Below are positions 26,301 to 34,925 of a stretch of 57,827 nt of DNA, in pieces. Source of the DNA: Candidatus Poribacteria bacterium. Lineage in GTDB: Bacteria; Poribacteria; WGA-4E; WGA-3G. Numbering within the stretch: position 1 is the stretch's first letter; each line of letters opens with the position of its first letter. The position numbers were made by a program, and so were the translations under genes. Where the stretch lies: positions 1 through 57,827 of the forward strand of contig JAGFCA010000148.1 of assembly GCA_022394755.1 (NCBI GenBank), read 5' to 3'. The notes beneath the pieces were generated by a model. It did no database searches, was not told where the DNA came from, and saw only the letters and a program-made list of their open reading frames with translations.

Positions 26301-26973
26301 CTACCTCGATTCGTACAGTATCTGGTGGCAAGACTACACGTTCATCATTTGAAATTAATTCTGTATTGATTTCAGTCTGTGTAAGATGGTTTATTTCTGG
26401 TATTATATTTTCATTTAATTCAACGATGCCACCACCATCAGCTTGATTTTGTGTTGTTAAATAGCAGGTATACAAGTTTGATTCTGATGAAATCTGAAAT
26501 GCACAATCAACCCAATCTTTTAGTTCCTGCCATGTGGAAGGTTCAACGAGTGGCATAAATAGATGTCTTGCCAATATTCGAGAATCTACCGGTACTTGTG
26601 TACTATATGACCAGGTATCATCACCAACAACAACGACCGCACCACCAGTTGTTCCAGCCATATTGCTAATAGCCAGACTATCTGATGCAACATGCATTCC
26701 GACACTCTTCATAAATGCAATAGCACGGATATTTGCCATTTGTGATCCGTTCAAACGAGCGACACTTAATGCTTCATTATTACCGATTTGTGCTACGATT
26801 CCATTAGATTTCAGAAGATCTGCATTCCTTTCTAAAACATCAAACACTTCTGCAAGGGGTGAGCCTGGATAACCTGTTAGTAAGCTAACACCACCCTCTA
26901 AAGAACCTTTCACAAGTAATTCACAACCGGTATAGACATTAGTCCCGTCTGGTTGAGTAAACCTATCATCCAT
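23317..26973 (-). CDS. fused indolepyruvate:ferredoxin oxidoreductase (IorA-IorB-type)
   Basis: 1218 residues in one chain. The N-terminal pyrimidine-binding domain begins TGCELLVKGSLEGGVSLLTG. The TPP domain has CPGCPHRDSS, GDIGCYSM and GDSTFFHGG. A ferredoxin-like region has CEFCLECTKSTGCP, then a second less regular set, C-x5-C-x6-CP. The IorB/gamma domain starts near YAAGVGGMGIGT, and a C-terminal DUF6537-like region of about 300 residues follows. The family oxidises aryl or branched 2-oxo acids to acyl-CoA with reduced ferredoxin, usually in anaerobes. The second cluster has only three evident cysteines. Placed between recN and aroE. Confidence 0.88.
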   Translation of the reverse strand: MDDRFTQPDGTNVYTGCELLVKGSLEGGVSLLTGYPGSPLAEVFDVLERNADLLKSNGIVAQIGNNEALSVARLNGSQMANIRAIAFMKSVGMHVASDSLAISNMAGTTGGAVVVVGDDTWSYSTQVPVDSRILARHLFMPLVEPSTWQELKDWVDCAFQISSESNLYTCYLTTQNQADGGGIVELNENIIPEINHLTQTEINTELISNDERVVLPPDTVRIEVETLRERLPNALRKARELGLNKILYSNSISKSTTSKNKHKKIGFITSGFSYLYLEHAFSELNLSELFPILKLGMTYPLDEEIVYEFAQDMDDIFVIEEKRPVLENEIKSYLTQLYQDDRIAQFVNVWGKQFPDELPGIPVEAGLDTSILINRLIPLLSKNSMDIQFESDDKIDLEILEREAYIQEQVSDIRPDIPNRTPTFCPGCPHRDSSSVLLDITKEFINEEYMKKHHNSAPVDLVFHGDIGCYSMLKYEPFPRLMHNLSAMTLGGGAGAGIDPFIVNKQIVFMGDSTFFHGGMSAISDSIKNNQDITYIILDNQTTAMTGHQPTPSGGVDILGNPTFAQDIEKVVQGLAGDSEITIVRINPEERTKYKSYLEKTILRSGVKIVIADKECAITFHRRRRRDEQKIKQKTGFLKTEKHINITSEVCEFCLECTKSTGCPALKIVDTDYGNKIAIDRSNCVTDGACARIKWACPSFEEVVITRKRPPRVQNLTDIDIKKVNADINWNETNIKELLSKIGIVDDTPLPPPKPVTFSGDWSIYAAGVGGMGIGTISKILVVAGYLQGYVVDFCDRKGLAIRNGGVYTHVTYTNTDKKISPIIPYGKADLILGLDILEAVRGISSDSVFKVAAKNRTSAVVNTAKTETMSTLIGNDDFDVADLEETIKSGTNRYVGANLFDISELLFGTKLYANIMLIGVAFQKGLMPLELEPLKIALKQMVRRTDLQQNFNAFEIGRYIAIHENIDYNPPYSLYDESKKSFANTLKEKEAILSKKIKGKKIAETYINIVNDITTKLSFDDETNRKLAIYIYDLIQFEDIKYAQLYIEKINEVYEKDRDSYKVTKATIRFLHKVMLIKDEVYVSHLLTSKEKLERDKLRYNIDEKNGDKIRYLHLNRPHFNILGIDIETDIDTRNWMLHLMKRMKFLRRILSKWHKKEREFRDWYITEVIDTFSPSSEESYTNHLKAIECVDSVRGYREIRYPKMDEAKQIVGNLLG

Positions 26974-27057
26974 TGACTGAGGTACCTTTGTTAAATTTAC
27001 AAAATCTTTCTTTATTCTTATCCATTATGTTTCATATAATTAATCTATGTTGTATAT

Positions 27058-28764
27058 TTATTTTTTAAGTAATTCACGGGCATGTGCTAAACCTACTTCA
27101 GATTCAATCCCACCATGCATACGTGAAATTTCTGTAACCCGTTCAGATTCTGTTAATGGTTTTGCAGAAATCACTGTATTATCATCAATTACATCTTTTT
27201 CCACAAGAAAATGTCTATCAGCAAAGCGAGCTATTTGAGGTAGGTGGGTAATACAAATGACTTGTGCTGTTCTTGCTAATTCTTTCAATTTTTCTCCTAC
27301 AATATCCGCGATTTTACCACCTATACCGCTATCAATCTCGTCAAATAGAACTGTCGGTATATTATCTACTTGAATTAATACTGTTTTCAGTGCGAGCATT
27401 ACTCTGGAAATTTCACCTCCGGAAGCAATTTTTGCTAATGGTCTCAATTCAGAACCTACATTTGGTGCAATTAGAAATTCAACATTATCCATTCCATGTT
27501 CTCGTAAGCCGTAACGTTTTCCATCAATTTGTAATATACCATTGTCATCTTGAATTGGATTTACAGCAGTCAAGAACTTAGCTTTCTCCATACCAAGTTC
27601 TTGTAGTTCCTTTTCAACCATAGTAGAGAGTTTTGTAGCAACAGTTTTTCGTTTATCAGATAATGTAATACACAGTTGTAATGCTAACTCTTTCAATTCT
27701 CTTATTTGTTGATTGATAATATCAATCTTTTCTGACCCAAGCTCAATATTTTCCAATTTCTTTTCAGCATCGGATTGATATGTTAACATATCAGATATAG
27801 TATTTCCATAACGTCTCTTGAATTTAGAAATCAGTTCAAGTCGATCAGATACTTCAGCAAGTCGATTGGGGTTGAAATCTATTGTATCTGCATATTGTCT
27901 GATTTGAGTAGATATATCTTCAAGTTCATATAATGTTGAGTCAATCCGTTCACTCAATTCTATTAAGCTTGAATCTATTTCTGCTAATTTGGCAAGTGAT
28001 TTAGCAGAATCTCTTAAGTATTGAAGAGTGGAAGTGTGGTCTACAGATCCTGTCCCAGACAAGCCACTTTGTCCTTCACCATCGAGTTGATCATACACCA
28101 TGTTTGCTGATTCATACAATTGTTCTGCATTATTGAGAACAGTTATTTCTGATGTCAGTTCTTCCTCTTCGCCATCCTGGAGATCCGCAGCATTTAGTTC
28201 CTTTACCTCAAACTCAAGCAACTCTTTCTCTCGTTCCGATGAACTAATAGTATGTAGTATCGAATCTAATTCACGTTGAAGGTCTAAGAGTTGATGATAA
28301 GTCTTCTTAATGTTATTACACTCAGCTTCTAATTCTCCAAAATCATCTAATAATTTTAAATGTGTTTCAGTCTTAAAGAGAGATTGATGTTCATGTTGTC
28401 CATGTATATCTACCAGCAACGAACCGATTTCTTCTAACTGTTTCAAATTGACCAGTTCTCCATTAATACGACATCGGCTTCTTCCATTGGCACTAATCTG
28501 TCTCGAAAGAAATAAATCATCACCAAAGTCTGTATCAATAGGAATAGATGTGGTTGGATTCACAGATACTTCAACAGAACCGTAGTCAGTATTTGCTCTT
28601 ACAATATCTACAGAAGTCCGTTCCCCTAATACCAGACCAATAGATCTAAGGATAACAGACTTTCCAGCACCGGTTTCACCTGTAAAAATATTTAGTCCTG
28701 GAGACAATTCTAATTCAAGCTCGTTAATCAGAGCAATATTGCGGATAGAGATTGTTTCTATCAC
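27058..28764 (-). CDS. recN: DNA repair protein RecN
   Basis: 568 residues, normal for RecN, an SMC-like ATPase that acts in double-strand break repair. Walker A is FTGETGAGKSV (near 28-38). Two coiled-coil arms flank a central hinge. The ABC signature is ASGGEISRVMLALK and Walker B is VLFDEID. AAGGAAA precedes the ATG. It lies 67 bp after nadK on the minus strand, a pairing common in bacteria. Confidence 0.96.
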   Translation of the reverse strand: MIETISIRNIALINELELELSPGLNIFTGETGAGKSVILRSIGLVLGERTSVDIVRANTDYGSVEVSVNPTTSIPIDTDFGDDLFLSRQISANGRSRCRINGELVNLKQLEEIGSLLVDIHGQHEHQSLFKTETHLKLLDDFGELEAECNNIKKTYHQLLDLQRELDSILHTISSSEREKELLEFEVKELNAADLQDGEEEELTSEITVLNNAEQLYESANMVYDQLDGEGQSGLSGTGSVDHTSTLQYLRDSAKSLAKLAEIDSSLIELSERIDSTLYELEDISTQIRQYADTIDFNPNRLAEVSDRLELISKFKRRYGNTISDMLTYQSDAEKKLENIELGSEKIDIINQQIRELKELALQLCITLSDKRKTVATKLSTMVEKELQELGMEKAKFLTAVNPIQDDNGILQIDGKRYGLREHGMDNVEFLIAPNVGSELRPLAKIASGGEISRVMLALKTVLIQVDNIPTVLFDEIDSGIGGKIADIVGEKLKELARTAQVICITHLPQIARFADRHFLVEKDVIDDNTVISAKPLTESERVTEISRMHGGIESEVGLAHARELLKK

Positions 28765-28831
28765 GGTTTTTCCTTAATAAATTCAAAAGAATTTGAAAGA
28801 GTTTACAGTTGCATGTAACCGAATTACAATA

Positions 28832-29695
28832 TTACTTTCTTCTTTCACCTAACATCAGTTTTTCACGGAGAGTTCTATAATAACTATGGTTTCTTGATCG
28901 AATAAGTTGAATAGTCCGTTCTGCCTTTCTGATTTCAATATCTGTCTCTCTTTGGAGAGTATGTGTCTCTCGTTGTCCATCAATAAAGAGATCTAAACTT
29001 TCATAGGTAGAATGCATTTCAACTTTTATTTCTGCATCCCCATGTGCGATAAACGGTCGTATAGTCAGACTATGGGGGGCAATTGGAGTTAATAGAATCG
29101 CCTCAAGTTGTGGTGCGACAATAGTCCCTCCACATGAGAGAGAATATCCGGTAGAACCACTTGGTGTAGCAATTATCAATCCATCAGCATTATATGGAAT
29201 AAATAATTCTCCGTCTATAAATGCATTTAGTTCAATTAATCGTGTATAGTGTCGAATGACAACATCGTTTAGAGCGTATGCATGAAACGGATACGGACTT
29301 TTACTATTTACAAATACCTCTAACATCATACGATGTTCTATACGGTAATCCTCATTTAAGGTAGCTCTTAATGTTGGATTTAGTTCATCAAGTGAAGCAT
29401 CTGTTAAAAATCCAAGGTGTCCTAAATTGATTGCAAGTATAGGTATCTTTTCAATGTTAGGTGTATGGGCTGCACTTAGGAGTGTCCCATCACCACCAAG
29501 TACTATGACGAGATCAGATTCCTCTACCATCTGATCAGTACTGATACCTGTATCCGTAAACCCGAGCACCTTTGCTTGTTCACTCGGTATTATTGGAATA
29601 GCTCCAGCCTTTTTTAAGAATAGAGATACTTCTATTACAACCTGAGCAGCTTTCTCTTTACTCGTATTGACAAAAAAACCGACTTTTTTCGTCAT
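28832..29695 (-). CDS. nadK: NAD kinase
   Basis: 287 residues. It makes NADP from NAD and ATP or polyphosphate. The family motif LGGDGTLL is near residue 67-74, and the second conserved block reads YNADGLIIATPSGSTGYSLS. Its ATG overlaps the stop of the DUF368 gene by 4 bp (ATGA), which implies translational coupling, and recN follows. The set DUF368-nadK-recN looks like one transcript. Confidence 0.96.
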   Translation of the reverse strand: MTKKVGFFVNTSKEKAAQVVIEVSLFLKKAGAIPIIPSEQAKVLGFTDTGISTDQMVEESDLVIVLGGDGTLLSAAHTPNIEKIPILAINLGHLGFLTDASLDELNPTLRATLNEDYRIEHRMMLEVFVNSKSPYPFHAYALNDVVIRHYTRLIELNAFIDGELFIPYNADGLIIATPSGSTGYSLSCGGTIVAPQLEAILLTPIAPHSLTIRPFIAHGDAEIKVEMHSTYESLDLFIDGQRETHTLQRETDIEIRKAERTIQLIRSRNHSYYRTLREKLMLGERRK

Positions 29696-30690
29696 CCTGT
29701 TTCCTTATCCAATCTTGAAAACAATAAGATGATAGCACAACCTACAAGAAATACGCTCAATGTAATTAGTAGGTTCATATTCAATTCTGGTAATAGATGT
29801 GTTGTGTCATAATGATTATCACCGACTGTCTTAGATGCACGAAATGGCCATAAACCGTATAATGAACCAATCATTAATCCAATAAGGAATGCGATAGTTA
29901 GATCACGGTACTTTTTTAATAATAGATTTAACAATCTTGTGAAGAGTAGGAGTCCACTCAAACACCCTAAAGCAAATATACTTAATAAGAAAATATTGTC
30001 AAGAATCGGCTGGATTGAATTTCCCTTAAGAATTGAGATGAATCCATCAATTGTCTCTTTTATTGCAGTTACTAAAGGAAAATACACACCAAATGCTAAC
30101 ATAAGAAAAGATCCACTAATTCCAGGTAAAATCATTGCCGAAATCGCTAAAGCACCAGAAATTAAGAAAAGTCCATAAGTAGCAAAAGTTGTGTTTATTT
30201 CCTGATCAGAAACGGTAACAGAATTCGCTGCACTCTTCTTCAATTCCTCTATCGTAACAATTAAACCGATTGCAACAAACAATACTAATAATTCTTTCAA
30301 TCTGAATCGGTTGAGCATACGAACAGGGATAAGAATTGAAGTCAGTACAAGTCCGAAAAAGAAACCGTATGTTGCATCATGATGAGTACTAAGTAAATAA
30401 ACAATAATTTTAGATGAGAGTACAACAGAGATAAAAGCACCAACACCTAATAAGAAAAGAAATTTAAAGTCAATATTACGAAGTTCATCTTGAAATGCTG
30501 AATATGCCTTTACTCGAAACGATAGTATTCCAATTCCGGATTTAACAGTACTAAATCCAATATTTCGTAGGGCATTAATCAACCGTTCATATATCCCCAA
30601 TACAAGGGCAAGTGTGCCACCACTCATACCAGGTATGATGTTAGCAATACCAATGAGAAAACCATTAATAATGTGTCGGAGTGTAATCAT
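29692..30690 (-). CDS. DUF368 membrane protein (polyprenyl-phosphate transporter type)
   Basis: 332 residues with about eight to ten membrane helices. The two family repeats, GIANIIPGMSGGTLALVLG near the start and MILPGISGSFLMLAFGVY in the second half, are clear. DUF368 proteins (PopT) have been linked to flipping undecaprenyl phosphate back across the inner membrane for reuse in cell-wall and glycan synthesis. That fits the envelope-glycan genes elsewhere in the window. Head gene of the nadK-recN run; translationally coupled to nadK. Confidence 0.9.
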   Translation of the reverse strand: MITLRHIINGFLIGIANIIPGMSGGTLALVLGIYERLINALRNIGFSTVKSGIGILSFRVKAYSAFQDELRNIDFKFLFLLGVGAFISVVLSSKIIVYLLSTHHDATYGFFFGLVLTSILIPVRMLNRFRLKELLVLFVAIGLIVTIEELKKSAANSVTVSDQEINTTFATYGLFLISGALAISAMILPGISGSFLMLAFGVYFPLVTAIKETIDGFISILKGNSIQPILDNIFLLSIFALGCLSGLLLFTRLLNLLLKKYRDLTIAFLIGLMIGSLYGLWPFRASKTVGDNHYDTTHLLPELNMNLLITLSVFLVGCAIILLFSRLDKETG

Positions 30691-30991
30691 TTAGTATGTC
30701 TAATTTACTTTAAAGAATATATAGATAGACTTTATACAATACTCCTATAAAACCTGTAAATAAGTAGATATTTACAGTGTATAAATAATATATTATGGCA
30801 AGAATTATACTACAAATCAAAAAGTAATTCAAGATGGATATTATGAGAAAAAGTGTAGAGACAGCCATATTATTAAGTTTATTTAAATCACAATATCTCA
30901 CCTAACAAATTATCGGTCATTTTATTAGAATTCTCCAATCTAATGAACTTTTCACTGTATTATGTAGTTTATACACAAAAGGAGTAGAAAA

Positions 30992-31111
30992 ATGTCAGTA
31001 AAAGCGTTCTTAGATACTTTTTACACGACTTACAGAATATGTAGTTCTAAGGTCGTAAAAGAGGAAATGTCTAAGGCATATAAGTGTTCCTTATTGGAAG
31101 TGATTATGTGA
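30992..31111 (+). CDS. candidate 39-residue small protein
   Basis: ATG at 30992 lies 7 nt after AAAGGAG (30978-30984), one of the best ribosome-binding sites in the window, in DNA with no other gene. The product begins MSVKAFLDTFYTTYRIC and ends SLLEVIM, with two cysteines and a basic centre. No family is recognised. The same segment can also pair with itself as RNA (ACGAC with GTCGT, TTTTA with TAAAA), so it may instead be part of a structured RNA. A terminator lies 284 bp downstream. Confidence 0.4.
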   Translation: MSVKAFLDTFYTTYRICSSKVVKEEMSKAYKCSLLEVIM

Positions 31112-31197
31112 TATGCTTGGATATTTCAAATGACAAAACTTGTTAATATTATTTAATATGATTCGTTTCAAGATGAAAGCATTTTCACGCAAACCTG

Positions 31198-31264
31198 CAC
31201 GAAGCAATTTTACGAACCCTTATTCAATATGGGTTTATAGATTTAATGCCCCCAATTCTTCGTG
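31198..31264 (+). ncRNA. candidate structured RNA
   Basis: Nested pairing: CACGAAG (31198-31204) with CTTCGTG (31258-31264), AATT (31206-31209) with AATT (31254-31257), and an inner hairpin AACCC (31215-31219) with GGGTT (31231-31235). The segment is richer in G+C than its surroundings and lies between the small ORF and a strong terminator. It matches no RNA family I know. Confidence 0.35.
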
Positions 31265-31394
31265 AATCACGTATGCAATATATTATTTAACTTTATTGTG
31301 AGTATAATGTAATTCTTGGGTAAAATAAATTACGAATGTATTGGATAATTAACAAAGTTCTTATGAATGCAAAAAACTCAATACAGGTCTATTT

Positions 31395-31430
31395 ACTACA
31401 ATTATCGATTGATAATTGTAGTTGTTTTAG
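31395..31430 (+). terminator. intrinsic terminator in the gene desert
   Basis: ACTACAATTATC (31395-31406) pairs perfectly with GATAATTGTAGT (31411-31422) around GATT, followed by TGTTTTAG. It implies a transcript coming from the small-ORF side. Confidence 0.65.
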
Positions 31431-31575
31431 TAATGATCCAAGATAATATTGATAAATTCTATTAAATAATCAGAATGTGCACCCACGAATACTATTATTT
31501 TAAAAATCACATTATGTAATATCTAAATTTGCATAAAATATTATTTATACTATATTGTATAATTTTTCTAAATAT

Positions 31576-31657
31576 GATAATGAGACTCATTACCTTAACA
31601 TATAACAATACTGAGTCTCATTATCAATACACAAATATAATAATGAGTCTCAATATC
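31576..31657. promoter_or_regulatory. three phased Fur-box-like operators
   Basis: Palindromes at 31576-31594 (core AATGAGACTCATT), 31607-31625 and 31639-31657. They match the 19-bp Fur consensus at 16, 15 and 14 positions. Centres are 31 and 32 bp apart, close to three helix turns, so bound proteins would lie on one face of the DNA. A TATAAT hexamer at 31558-31563 lies just before the first box, but no good -35 box or gene is next to it. Confidence 0.5.
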
Positions 31658-32786
31658 ATATAAAATTTCTATCCTCGAATATATATCTTATTATATTGTG
31701 TAATATATTATATATACTATTATGTGATATTCAAACTAAAATATTCCTTATTCGTATTTTCGATAAGATATGTTAAATAAAGTAGCTGAGATGAGGTTTT
31801 TGATAGAGTAATGCCAAATTACAGAAATTGTATAATAAGATACGTTTTGGAATTTTCAGAATAAATAAAGATTCCGTTTCTTTAAGATTCATAATATGAT
31901 TGATAAATGGTTTAACAGTGAAGAGTGTTTGAATTGTATGCAATCGATATGTTGAATATTATTGATAATAACAAATGCTCTACCTCACAATATAAGGATG
32001 AGAGATCACAACGATTTCCCAAATCATTTTAAATTATATGAAGAAAATAACAATATCTGGCAACTAATACATATACAATACAATCAGATTAAATAGTATA
32101 TAATTATTTGTCAAAATATAATTAATATTATAATATACTATATCGACAAATTACATAAACTATATTGTCATACAACTTAATATTTCAAGTCTCATACACA
32201 TTGGATTACCTGAATTTATAAATCAATATCATAAATCTGTAAAAACGTATTCTATGATCGATGACATAGACACAAATAACTTGATAAAAGTGTTGGTAAA
32301 TATACCATCTAAACTCCTCTCAAAATTTATGTTTTAGAAGAAATGAAAAAGACAAAAATCCGTCATTTTAAAAATTATTATTATCTGAAAAAAGTGTCTA
32401 TAAACGCAGTGGTGTACTGACAGGAGAGATGTTTTACTAATATCACACAATGTGACGAAAAGTGCAACTTTTACAAACATTCTATTACATATTATATAAC
32501 ATATGTGGAATGGCAGACCATTACAATTAAGGATCAATTGACCTCTTTTAAATTTCAATTGATAGATTAGCTTATTGACTTATTTGATACACGGATTATT
32601 ATATAAATTATAAGTACTTATAAATGATTCAAATGTCTTTTAAAAAGCAAGATTGTCTTTAATAAAATGGAGAAAAAGCCAGAAACACTTTGAAAATTAG
32701 GGTCCTGTCATAGTAGTTACCCAAACGATAGTATGAGAGATACTATAATAAAGTGATATAGAGTTAAACACCTTATTATCCATTAA

Positions 32787-32816
32787 TTGACTGTTTTATC
32801 AATTATATGATAATCT
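32787..32816 (+). promoter_or_regulatory. candidate promoter of the nucleoside hydrolase gene
   Basis: TTGACT at 32787-32792 and TAATCT at 32811-32816, spacer 18 bp, about 40 bp before the ATG at 32855. Confidence 0.45.
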
Positions 32817-32854
32817 ATATCTCTATGCAATTTAATGTGTAAGGTAAAATAACC

Positions 32855-33772
32855 ATGAAATTTCCAACGATTCCTGAGTACCAACGTATACAGAACTTAC
32901 AACCCCCAGAAGGTAGTGTCAGAATGATACTTGACACAGATACCTATAATGAAATTGATGATCAGTTTGCAGTTGTTCATGCCCTATTATCTCCTGATGA
33001 ACTCAATGTTGAAGCTATATATGCTGCACCGTTCCACAATAATCGTTCCAAAGATGCTGAAGACGGTATGGTGAAGAGCTTTGATGAGATACTTCGATTA
33101 TTATCCTTTTTAAATGTTGAGTCTGATGGATTTGCTTTTCGTGGTTCAACAGCTTTTTTATCGAATATAGATTCACCGGTGGAAAGTGATGCCACTACAG
33201 ATTTGATAAACCGAGCATTATCTGATTCCAACGAACCACTGTATGTTGTAGCTATTGGTGCAATCACTAACGTAGCATCAGCCATCCTAATTGAACCAGA
33301 AATTATTAAAAATATTGTCGTTGTTTGGTTAGGTGGTAATCCATTATATTGGCCACATACCCGTGAAATTAACCTTGCCCAAGATGTCTTAGGTGCGAGA
33401 GTAGTCTTAGATAGTGGTGTTCCTTTTGTCCATCTACCTGCACGAGGGGTGGTTTCACATCTGTTAACAACTGTATCAGAGATGGAACGATACGTTCAGG
33501 GAAGAGGTAGGATTGGTGACTACCTTGTTGAGATATTCAAAGAATATCATCAAGACCACTATGCATGGTCCAAGGTTATATGGGATATATCAGCAACGGC
33601 ATATCTGATTAATAGTAATTGGGTACCAACAGAAATCGTCCATACTCCTATTCTAACTGATGCCATAACTTGGAGTTTTGACAATAGTAGACATCTCATG
33701 CGTATAGCAACTGGTGTAAATCGCGATGCGATCTTCAGAGATTTATTTGAAAAATTGGAAAAATCAAGTTAA
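32855..33772 (+). CDS. inosine/uridine-preferring nucleoside hydrolase family protein
   Basis: 305 residues, normal for the family, which cleaves the N-glycosidic bond of ribonucleosides using a calcium ion. The calcium-binding N-terminus is LDTDTYNEIDDQFAVV (near 26-41), a variant of DTDxGxDDA with two extra residues before the Asp pair. LYVVAIGAITNVASAI and the late WDISATAY carry the other conserved elements. Substrate specificity cannot be read. Its stop codon overlaps that of the convergent dioxygenase gene. Confidence 0.85.
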   Translation: MKFPTIPEYQRIQNLQPPEGSVRMILDTDTYNEIDDQFAVVHALLSPDELNVEAIYAAPFHNNRSKDAEDGMVKSFDEILRLLSFLNVESDGFAFRGSTAFLSNIDSPVESDATTDLINRALSDSNEPLYVVAIGAITNVASAILIEPEIIKNIVVVWLGGNPLYWPHTREINLAQDVLGARVVLDSGVPFVHLPARGVVSHLLTTVSEMERYVQGRGRIGDYLVEIFKEYHQDHYAWSKVIWDISATAYLINSNWVPTEIVHTPILTDAITWSFDNSRHLMRIATGVNRDAIFRDLFEKLEKSS

Positions 33773-34605
33773 CTATCGAGATTAATATACCACTCATTGC
33801 CACATATCATCTCGATCTGGTCTTTCGGCTTGAAATAATCGGTGGGATGAGAGTTTTCACCCATAAAACCGAACAACCTTTGACGACGAGGTGTCATCCT
33901 TAATAGAACATCATTTGGAATAGAATCATAATCATAAGGTCGACTCCACATCTGTCCATACCTAAATGTAACACTTTTTCGTATGTTGTCAGAATGATTT
34001 GGACCAACGCCATGCCAAAGTGCCCAAGGAAATATCACTGCATCGCCAGCCTCAGCAGTAATTTGTATTGCCCCATCTGGATTTTCAGAGTTAACAGAAT
34101 TGTAATTTGAAAACGGTTTTTGATGACTTCCAGGTACACACATGAAGTTGGCACTATTCGGATGTGATAGATCGGTAAGAAAAAACTGAATTTTGAATTG
34201 TAACGGTAGGCTATTAGGATGTGGGTGAATCCTTTGTAAAGAAGGACCGGCATCAGTATGAAAACCCATTAGTTGGTTTTCGTCAGGATGACGCACGTAT
34301 ATCTGCGTCCCCATAATTTGTAGATAAGGTCCCATCAAAGATAAAATTTTACCAAATGTGTTTGGATGATCAGTAAGTAAATCTAATGCATCTGTTCTTT
34401 CTATTGCTCGGATAATGGTAAATGCACCTGAACCAAAGCGAGTTCCTTGAAAGTTTGTAGACTCTCTTACATAGGATTCAATTACCGTATCTACTGCATT
34501 TAATATGTCATCAACTTCAGTTGATGACAGAACATGCTTTAGAATTAAATAACCGTTATCGTGCCAGTGTTGTTTCTGCTCTTCGGATAGGTATACTGTG
34601 TTCAT
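33769..34605 (-). CDS. phytanoyl-CoA dioxygenase (PhyH) family protein, copy 1
   Basis: 279 residues. A non-haem Fe(II)/2-oxoglutarate oxygenase: iron ligands HTD in GFHTDAGPSL and a distal His in WHGVGPNHSDN, with a following Arg (KSVTFRYG) for 2-oxoglutarate. The family hydroxylates varied small molecules, so the substrate is open. ATG 34605 starts a typical MNTVYLSEEQKQHWHDNGYL; an in-frame extension to 34659 is unlikely. The stop overlaps the nucleoside hydrolase stop by 4 bp, tail to tail. Confidence 0.9.
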   Translation of the reverse strand: MNTVYLSEEQKQHWHDNGYLILKHVLSSTEVDDILNAVDTVIESYVRESTNFQGTRFGSGAFTIIRAIERTDALDLLTDHPNTFGKILSLMGPYLQIMGTQIYVRHPDENQLMGFHTDAGPSLQRIHPHPNSLPLQFKIQFFLTDLSHPNSANFMCVPGSHQKPFSNYNSVNSENPDGAIQITAEAGDAVIFPWALWHGVGPNHSDNIRKSVTFRYGQMWSRPYDYDSIPNDVLLRMTPRRQRLFGFMGENSHPTDYFKPKDQIEMICGNEWYINLDS

Positions 34606-34925
34606 GTCATATTCCAATGTTTCTACTATCGAAAAACGATAATTAATATATCTTACCATATCGTATGGCTAAAAGTGTAACATTTTCCACACTTGATTAG
34701 TTAATATTATCAGGAATTAGACGCGGTTCGAAGATATAAATTGTTCGGGTAAATTCTGAATGAAAAATGTATATGATGATTGATAGTTTTATATGACAGA
34801 ACAATTACTAACACATTGTTTCTAAGCGGTATTATGAGTATACTATAAACTATATTACTGTTTCTCTTTCTATACAATCTGAGCCGCATTTGAAGTATAA
34901 CCTCATCACAGATTAGATAAGAATA
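34606..34925. other. divergent intergenic region with a dispersed 22-bp motif
   Basis: 320 bp between the dioxygenase gene and recG. AAAAGTGTAACATTTTCCAC (34671-34690, then AC) is the reverse complement, with one extra base, of 15026-15048. I see no clear promoter for recG. Confidence 0.5.

Larger units (their letters stand above)
30691..32854. other. 2.1-kb AT-rich gene desert
   Basis: No conventional gene over 2.1 kb. Items listed separately are a small ORF with a strong Shine-Dalgarno, a foldable RNA segment, a terminator, three Fur-like palindromes and a promoter before the nucleoside hydrolase gene. One perfect DnaA-box match, TTATACACA (30969-30977), lies directly before the small ORF; one box is not evidence of an origin. 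An inverted repeat ATCAATTGA/TCAATTGAT is near 32533-32565. I see nothing definable in 31660-32500. Confidence 0.7.

Noticed and set aside
30969..30977. Origin of replication in the gene desert
   Set aside because: Only one perfect DnaA-box-like 9-mer was found, and no dnaA, dnaN or gidA neighbour.
32334..32558. 74-codon frame on the minus strand in the desert
   Set aside because: Composition is that of AT-rich noncoding DNA; no start signal or motif.
34720..34735. tRNA T-loop-like GGTTCGAAG
   Set aside because: No acceptor, D or anticodon stem can be drawn around it.
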